A stretch of DNA of 23,978 nucleotides from CAYSJU01 sp964431495. GTDB taxonomy: Bacteria; Omnitrophota; Gorgyraeia; Tantalellales; Tantalellaceae. The notes under the pieces were generated by a model. The model saw only the letters and a list, made by a program, of their open reading frames with translations. It ran no database searches and had not been told where the DNA came from. Below are positions 1 to 8,800 of this stretch, piece by piece. The stretch covers positions 1-23,978 of the forward strand of contig CAYSJU010000029.1 of assembly GCA_964431495.1 (NCBI GenBank). The letters are read 5' to 3'. Made by a program: the position numbers and the translations under genes. Position 1 is the first letter of the stretch. Each line of letters starts with the position of its first letter.

Positions 1-2890
1 CTGCCACAAAATAGATGCTGTTATACAAGGCTGTTACCTTTGCGTCTGTGTCTGCCGCGTCAAGCGCTGCCTTGATATTCGGCGCGTTCACAAGCTCGCC
101 AAACGCTTCATCAAAATCTTCTACTGTCAATGCAGGCGCGTCCGGATCATCCACTGCCCTTACATACCACTTGCCGTCAGTTCCCTTATACATCCTCGCT
201 GCTGCAAAGAAAACACCGTTGTAAACCGCTGTTAATTCAGCTTCGGTACCTGCTTCTTCCAGAGCAGTCTTGATATTTGTCTGGCTCATGAGGATTCCAA
301 AGGCTTCATCAAATTCTTCCGGGGTCAATGGCGACGCATCTGGATCTTCCATTGCTCTTACGTACCACGTGTCCCCTGGCTTGAACATCCTTGTTGCCAC
401 AAAATAAACAAGATTATACACAGCATTTACCTCAGCTGCGGTTGTAGCGCTCTCAAGAGCGGCTTTGATATTTGTCAGTCCCATTAATATCCCGAACGCC
501 TCGTCAAACTGGTCCAGGGTCAACGCCGGCGCATTGGGATCATCCACTGCTCTGACATACCACGTATCCCCTTCCTTGTACATCCTTGCTGCCGCAAAGA
601 ATACTCCATTATAGAGCGCTGTTACTGCTGCATCAGTTAGTGCCGCGTCAAGCGCTGCTTTTATGTTCGTCTGATTTACAAGCTCGCCAAACGCCTCGTC
701 AAACTGTTCTACTGTCAATGCCGGCGCGTTAGGATCGTCTGCTGCCCTTACGTACCAGGTGTTGCCCTGTTTATACATCCTGCTGGCAACAAAATACACT
801 CCGTTATATAGTGCTGTTACTGCTGCATCAGTTATTGCCGCGTCAAGCGCTGCCTTGATATTCGTCTGGCTTACAAGCTCGCCGAATGCCTCGTCAAACT
901 GCTGCAAGGTTAATGCCGGCGCGTTAGGATCCTTTGCCGCTCTTACATACCAGTTATTCCCTTCCTTGAACATCATTCCCGCCGTGAAATAAACACCGTT
1001 ATAGAGCGCTGTTACTTCTGCCGCGGTTATCGCGTCTACCAGCGCAGCGCTGATATTCTGCTGTGACATCAAAAGTCCGAACGCTGTGTCAAAATCTGCT
1101 ATTGTCAATGGTGCCGCGTTAGGATCGTCTGCCGCTCTTACGTACCAGGTATTGCCTGACTTGTACATCCTTCCAGCTGCGAAATAAACACCATTGTATA
1201 GCGCCGGTGCTGTTTCGGCTGTAGCGTTTGCCAATGCAGCGCTGATATTCGGCTGTGACATCAAAAGCCCGAACGCTGTATCAAANNNNNNNNNNNNNNN
1301 NNNNNNNNNNNNNNNNNNNNNNNNNNNNNNNNNNNNNNNNNNNNNNNNNNNNNNNNNNNNNNNNNNNNNNNNNNNNNNNNNNNNNATCAAAAGCCCGAAC
1401 GCTGTATCAAAATCCTCAAGGGTCAATGCCGGCGCGTTAGGATCATCTGCCGCTCTTACGTACCAGGTATTACCCTGTTTATACATCCTGCTTGCCGCAA
1501 AATATACTCCGTTATATAGCGCCGTTACTGCTGCCGCGGTTGTCGCATTTGCCAATGCAGCGCTGATATTCTGCTGTGACATCAAAAGCCCGAACGCTGT
1601 ATCAAAATCCTCTATGGTCAATGCCGTGGCGCCGGGAACATCCATCGCTCTTACGTACCACTTATTGTCAGCCCCCTTGTACATCCTTCCTGCGGCAAAA
1701 TATACGCCATTGTAAAGCGCTTTAACTGCCGGGCCACTTGTCGCGTTCGCCAGGGCATTACCGATATTCGGCAACAACATCAATGAGCCGAACGCTTCAT
1801 CAAAATCTTCTATTGTCAATGCCGGCGCGTTAGGATTATCTGTCGCCCTTACGTACCAGGTATTGCCTGCCTTATACATCCTTCCTGCGGTAAAATACAC
1901 GCCGTTATAAACGCTATCTACCGCTGCCTCGGTTGTCGCGTTTGCCAGAGCATTGCCGATATTCGGCTGTGCTATCAAGAGACCGAATGCTGTATCAAAA
2001 TCCTCGATGGTCAATGCCGGCACGTTAGGATTATCTGTGGCCCTTACGTACCACTTATTGTCCTTCTTGTACATCCTTCCCGCTGCGAAATAAACGCCGT
2101 TATAAACCGCTGCCACTGCCGCATCACTCACTGCCGCATCGAGAGCTGCCTTTATATTCGCCTGACTTGTAAGCTTTCCAAACGCCTCGTCAAACTGCTC
2201 TATGGTCAATGCCAGCGCGTTAGGATTGTCTGTCACTCTTACATACCAGTTATTGCCTTGCTTATACATCCTGGATGCAGCAAAATATACCCCGTTGTAA
2301 AGTGCTGTCACTGCGGCATCTGTTGTCGCGTTCGCAAGGGCTAAAATTATGTTATTCTGAGTTATAAGGACCCCAAAGGCTTCATTGAACTGTTCTATGG
2401 TAAGCGCCGGAGCATTGGGATCATCCACCGCTCTTACATACCAGGCATTCCCCTCTTTGTACATCCTTCCGGCAACGAAATTAATACCATTATAAAGAGC
2501 TCTTGCGGCAATCCCAGTAACTGCTGCATCCAAAGCAGCTTTGATATTGCTCTGGCTTGACAGCACACCGAACGCCTCATCAAATTCATCCAGGGTCAAT
2601 GCGGACGCGCTGGGGTCATCGGTTGCTCTTACATACCACGTATTTCCAACCTTGTACATTCTAGCCGCTGTGAATCCGATGTTATTGTAAAGCGCTGCTT
2701 TCTGGATCTGGGTTTCCGCGGCCAGAATGGCCTGGCTGATATTCGGCTTAACCATTACTTTGCCAAGAGCCTCATTATATTCAGGAAGGGTTAAGGCCGG
2801 AGCATTAGGATCACCGCGATGCCTGACGTACCAGATCCCGTTATCCTTGAACATCCAGTGCTCAACAAAATCCCGGAACTTATCTTCATC
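1..2890 (-). repeat. Tandem 195-bp / 65-residue coding repeat array
   Basis: A unit centred on a WYVR motif recurs, with the TGG codon starting at 2833, 2638, 2443, 2248, 2053, 1858, 1660, 1465, then across the gap at 1147, 952, 757, 562, 367 and 169. Spacing is 195 bp, with two 198-bp steps and one 192-bp unit next to the gap; all keep the frame. That is 14 units plus a partial one continuing past base 1. A consensus unit reads about YNGVYFAAGRMYK-x-GN-x-WYVRA, then DDPNAPALT, then FDEAFG, then NI-x-AAL with an Ala-rich helix, which suggests a beta hairpin followed by two helices. The unit nearest the linker (2833) is the most divergent, and a half unit precedes it. Interior units are nearly identical in DNA. 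I do not recognise the repeat family. A stalk or adhesion role is a guess. Confidence 0.95.
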
Positions 2891-5800
2891 CCCGGCGATC
2901 TGGGAACCCATCAAAAATGAGCTGATATTACTAAAACCCATCATCTCATTAAACAGTTCATCTTCAGTCGGTGCTGTAACTTCCCCAGCAGGGCTCATTA
3001 CAAAAGCTTCTTTGCTTATAGAGATCTCCGGCACTGTCATGCCAGTGTCAGGTTGAGGAACTTTGGTAACGCTTATTTGTGCCACCACAGGCGTTGTATC
3101 GATCTGATCTATACTCACAACCTGCGTATCTACGGGTAGTTCCACTGCCAGTTCCGGCATTTCCGGTATTACTGCTGAAGGCTCAACAGGCACTTCAGTG
3201 ACCGCCATACCAGCGGCTTCATCTGCTTCCGGCTGAACGGCAGGGATGCCTTCCCCGTCCATAATAGCGCTAAAGACCGACTCTATATTCCTTCCCAGTT
3301 CTTTAAAACCCCTTCTTTCTTCATATTCTTCAATAGCTTTTTCAGCCGGCAGCTGAACATCCTCAAGAGCAGGCAGCATAAGCTCCTGAAAAACCCTGGT
3401 AAGCTCGGGATTATCAGCACCTGAAGGCATATATTGCTTCATTACTTCCTGCATACGCTCTTCCTTTATTCCATCCAGCTGCTCGTCCAGCTTGTCAATA
3501 GCCTGGGGGAACGCGACCATGGGTGAAGCACCGGCTGATAACATGATCATGCCGCCCATTGCCTGCGAAAATTCTTCAGATACCGGCCGGCCGATTATTT
3601 TTTCCATGTTCACGCCATACCTGTGCAGCAACAGTGTTATTGCCACACCTCCCGCTACAAGAATCGCAAGCGATATAATCCCACTCTTGAACAAAACAAA
3701 AATTGCCCATATTGCTACACCCCGCATGATCAAGTTGCGGGAATTCGGTATGAATGATTCCACAAACGTCCGCCAGTAACTCTGCCCGTCCGCGGCCGCG
3801 TCCTTTGCCTGTGTTCTGGCATGAATGATCTGCATCGTGATTATGCCTACGCCTAATCCTGCTACCGCGATCTTGATCATCGGAACAATAAGCGGGGCGG
3901 CGGATGTAGCGACCGCTATTATTCCCACTATAGCGACCACCCCGGCAAGTATCCCAAGATAGACCGGCTTGGCCACTTTAGCATAACCTTCTTTCCTGTC
4001 CTCCTTTATACTGGCAGCAACAGAAAGCAGTGTTGTGCCCAAGAGTGCCAATAAAGAAATCCCTGTAACCAGAGGTGAACCGCCGCTGATCTGGATCGTG
4101 AACAACGCGCCAATCGCTACGACCAGTGTCCTGGCAAAAGCCTGGACACCGCGCCTGAAAGGCGTCGGCCTTACGTCTTCGACTTTATGAAATTGTGATT
4201 GAAATATTCTTATAAGAACAAGCCTTGCAAGAAAAGCCAGATATATCGAAGATAAAGCGATCGGTATTACCGGAATAGGTATTGCCGCAAGCGTTATGAC
4301 CGGAAAAACGATCGAGGTAAGCAGCATACCTGCTCCGACATACATCCCGGGGCCGGCCAGAAGATGCAATGCCATCATGCCTGCCCACTTCGCGGCGCCT
4401 TTGAGGAAACTCCCCTTTCCTATGCCTGCCGTAAAGCGCATAAAATTGGTCGTTGACCTGTCAAGCTGACCTATTTTTTTGCTGTACATCTGATGCAAAT
4501 ATACCGTTGGTATTAAAAGGCCTGCTCCGATAATACCAGCCAAGACGGACTGGGCCTTTAGAAAGCCCATAGCAGGCTGGAACGCATTACTGGTAATGGG
4601 CCCAAGTCCATAGATAACGGTCAACGCGCTTATCCCGACCACTAATACTATAGCGCCTATTATTTTAAGCTTTGAAAACAGGGCTTCTCTTTTAGCTTTA
4701 GCCGGACTTTCCACCGCCTTTACCTGTGAAACAGCTCCTGCCAGGGACTGGGCTATCACGGACTGGACAAGCTTGTTTACATCCTGTTCTTTTGCCCTGA
4801 AGTTCCGTGACAGTCTTATGGCATTGGCCAGTTCCTGGTCAAACTGGATAAAAGCGCCCCTTACTCCGAGCCTTGCCAGGCTGGCCAGATAACTGAGCCG
4901 CTTCCTTGTCGCCTGCTGTTCGGTCTGGAATTTGAGCAATTCCTTTTCGATCTTGGTCTTGACTATCAATCTCAGACAATTTATCACATATGCCAGATCT
5001 TCATCCGGGCTGAGCTTCAGCTTTTCCACTTCCTTGCCATACATGCCGGCGTTTTTCAGGAACTCCTTGACCTTTGGAAGGTTTGTTTTGATGGCATTAT
5101 AGACACCAATACTTCTCAAGACCATTATGAAAGGCATCAGCTGTCTTATGCTGACAAGCCCTCTGGGTCCAGCAGGAACTCCCTTTGCTAATCTGGTGAT
5201 CGCAAAAAGTCGCAGGAACTTCTGCTGATACGCAAAAACTTCATCCTCATATTCCCTTCTTCTTTCGTCATTCCTGTTTTTCGCGCTTACGACCAGAGAC
5301 CTTATCTGGTGTATCAACTCTTCTATAGCTTCTTTATCGTTTCCCCTTACTGCCTGCTCGAGCAGTATTTTATGATGGGCTAAAAGAGCGGGATAATTTT
5401 GGAATAACAGCTCATCAAAACAGAATAATCCTTCCCATGAACCTGCATTAATACCCCTGTCGCCACGACCCATCGTCTGTATCTCGAAATCCTCATCCTC
5501 ATCCATATAATAGGACATAACATGAAGACCGGGAGCCAGGCCGCTCTCGTCATCCGGCACCATTTCTCCCTCACTGCCGTCCTCATCAAGCCTGCATCCC
5601 TGAACATTGATGTTAACACCCCTGTGCGCCACATTGGTGGCGATCGTCCAGACGTTCGCGTAACCTGCCTGTTTGATCGCTGATTCAAATGCCTCCGGCT
5701 TCTTGCCATCGGCTATATTCATGATTATTCCGTCCTTTACATCCTTTGGAAGATTTGCTTCAAAGAAATTCTTAAGAGCAACGGTCTCTACTTCTGACTG

Positions 5801-8800
5801 GACCTTTATAAAAACAGGCTGGCCCGCACGGAATCTTTTTACGGCACTTGCTAATGCGGCCCGCCTTTTCCTTTCCTCTGTTGCAAACCCCCTATGCCCT
5901 TCTTTCTTAAGGGTGGGAGGCAGACCCGCGACGGCTTCTACTGTTTTACCGGTATACATACTTGCCATACGATCTTTTGCCAATGTTCCGCTGGCTCCGG
6001 CGAAATCAATGATCAGATCTGAATTTAAAAACTGAACTATGGTCTCTGACATCAAAGTATAAGTTTCCGGAGTTACATATTTCGCAACAACTCCGGCATT
6101 GATTTCCACGGCCTGCTGGATGCCTTCCCCGAAAGACATCCCCACTTTTTGGGCTCCTGTCGCTTCATCACGGACGTATATACCGATAATCCTTCCACTC
6201 TTGTCCCTGCGCGCGAAATACTGGACATCCTCTTTGTAGAAGAGGTGGGCTTTGAGGGCGTCTATGACAAAAGTATTTCCATGCGCTTCTAACACCTCTG
6301 CCAGCTTCGGTCTTTTACTGGCCATGGCCCTAAGGGCTTTGTTGACCATGCCCTGCCCTCTAGTGGTCAAGAACACTTCCTTGGCCTCATCGCGTGTATA
6401 ATATAAATCACTATTATTAAATATATCCTGTATATAAGCACTTCTCTTTATGGCTGTACGAACCTGAAGCCGTCCCTTCCAGTCATCCATCTTTTTGCCG
6501 GAGATAATACACGGTGTTGCCGAGGAAAAGATGAGTATAAGGTCAGCTTCGTCAAAAAGGCCATAACGTTCAAAGTTCTTAAGAGCCTTTGGAAGGGTCC
6601 CGACCGTCTCCCGCATATGACGATGGACCACTCTTTCCCACTTTGCGTAAACTATGGCACATTTATCATAGACTTCATCTATAGAAGCTTCCCTTTTATC
6701 TCCGTTTTCAAAGATATAACCTATTTCTCCGCCTTTACTGTCCGGAAGGATGAACCCTGTTGCTGCTCCGCAATTGCTCAGCACAACACCCATGCCCGGG
6801 GCCTTTTCATCACCGTTCATGGCCTGCTCGGTCAGGGGATCACTGTGAGTGAATATTACACTCCTCTGTTCCATCTCCTGCCATCTGGCAAGCGCTGCCC
6901 CGGCAAGCGGGACGGTCTTCCCGCGTCCTGTGCCGAGTTCCGCCAGTATCCCGTTCTTAAGCTTTCTCAACGCTGATATCTGCCCCGGCCTGTAAACCTC
7001 ATACGGGGTCGCCTTGAGAAAATCCAGTTCGGTCCTTGTGTAATTGTAGACCGTGCCATCCACGTCGATCTCTCCTACAAGATCGCCCTTTATGTCGTAT
7101 ATATAGGTAATAAGAAGCTTGCCTTTTCTAGTGTAACTTTCTACAAGCCCTGGCTGGTTTGTATTCGGATAAAACTCTTTGCTTGCAAGGTATGAGCCAT
7201 CGGGTTTTGTCTCTATCACTTCCAGGGCAGCCTCTTCGTCCCTTTCCTCGATCGCCACAGGTATTTCAACGATTTTTGCCTTGCCTTTTTCAAGGCCCAG
7301 GCGAGGAGCCAGAGTGTTCAAGATCATGTGGGAGGATATATCAAGAACTGCGAAAATAAATAATGGATTGACCGGTGTATGTGGTGCCAGTATCCCCGCG
7401 GCAAAAGCAAATACGATACGCAGCCCGGAGATCACTGCAGGAATGGTGAGCTTCTTCTTCATATCTTCAGGCGGCCCGCGTCCCGGGATCAATGTGGCCA
7501 AAGTGGACAAAGCCTTGGGATGACGGGCAATAAATACAATACCAACCACCGCAAGCGTGATAAGCACCGGCCAGGAAGCAAGGTTAAGACCGGTGATCCC
7601 TGAAATGCCCTTTCCCTGCACGGCTGACAGCACTGTGAGACCGAGCATTGGATACGCGACCTCAATAACAGGAACGATCACATTTTCATATAATGCTTTG
7701 GGTAACTTGACCACTTTGGATAATATCCTGCCCAGCCATCTTGTTTCTATTGTCACGCCTTTGCCGGGTTCCTTTGGTTCTTCCGGTTCCTTTGCTTCTT
7801 CAACTTTTTCAGCTTTGGCCAGGATCTCTTGAGCGGATTCGCCCTCTATCTGCGAGTCTTCATAAAACTTAGCTACAATCGCATCAAATTTTTCTATCTT
7901 TTGTTCCGCGCTGGATTCTCTATCCCCCCTGAGAACCTCTAATTCTTCTGTATACGTATCATAGCACGAGGCAAGATGGCCACAGAACCCTTCTATCTCA
8001 TCAATCGCAAGCTTACTCATTGCTTCCACAACATCAAGCACTCGCTCCATTAAAGCATGTTCCTTATCCCATATGTGTTTTAATAATTCATGGCTTGCTC
8101 CAGCTATGACCTTTCCTTCTTCCAGAGAAGTCTCCAAATCAATAGTAGAGAACTCCGTCCTTTTTATCCTTCCCTCCCGAACAATCCCATCCAAGGTTTG
8201 ATTAAACTCTAAGATATAACTTATTGACCTTTTAATTGTTCCCCTATATTTCGCTTCTTTTTCACTATCATCACGAGCGTAATTGAAAATCATATCAAAG
8301 AAGGCAAAAGCCACAAACCTGTTATTAACAATATGGCCTATGGTTCCCAGTAACAGATTTATGCCATCCAGCTTCTGCTGTTCCTGCACCGCGACGATAA
8401 ACGAGTCCACCTCCGCCGCCAGACCCTTATCTTTCTGCCAGTTCTGGGAAAGACGCACTCTTTGTTCCCTTCCAAGGTTCCTTAATACCTCGCGGACATT
8501 CTCTGTATTTAATTCAGCTCCGTCAAGCGCTTCAACTACCAGCGCTGCCCTTTCACCCTCAGGCGCAAGTTTCTCCGCGAGCCCTTCAAGCTCTTCTTTC
8601 GCTGCTTCCCTGGCTATGGAACTTCCCAGCTGTGTGGTTATGACCTTGAGCTCGTCCTTCAGGTCCTTTATCTCTGCCACTTCCTGTTTCAAAGCCGTAA
8701 GCGCGGCGGCAAATTTTTCAGTATCTTCCGCCTCTTCTTTCAAGGCTTTCGAAGCCTGGATGCTTAAAAACGCGTCCCTTTCCGACTTGGAGGCCGGATC

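Noticed and set aside
1286..1385. Frameshift or true break of the giant gene at the N-run
   Set aside because: The frame is the same on both sides (WYVR codons at 1147 and 1465 are in phase), and the flanks overlap by 26 identical bases.
1..2890. CRISPR-like or non-coding satellite array
   Set aside because: The period (195 bp) is a multiple of three, every unit stays in the giant's frame and substitutions preserve the WYVR/DPNAPALT pattern, so it is a protein repeat; there are no short repeats with unique spacers.
5117..6994. Housekeeping secA
   Set aside because: The motor is embedded in a chain of more than 3600 residues between membrane segments and lacks several canonical SecA signatures; the gene symbol is not warranted.
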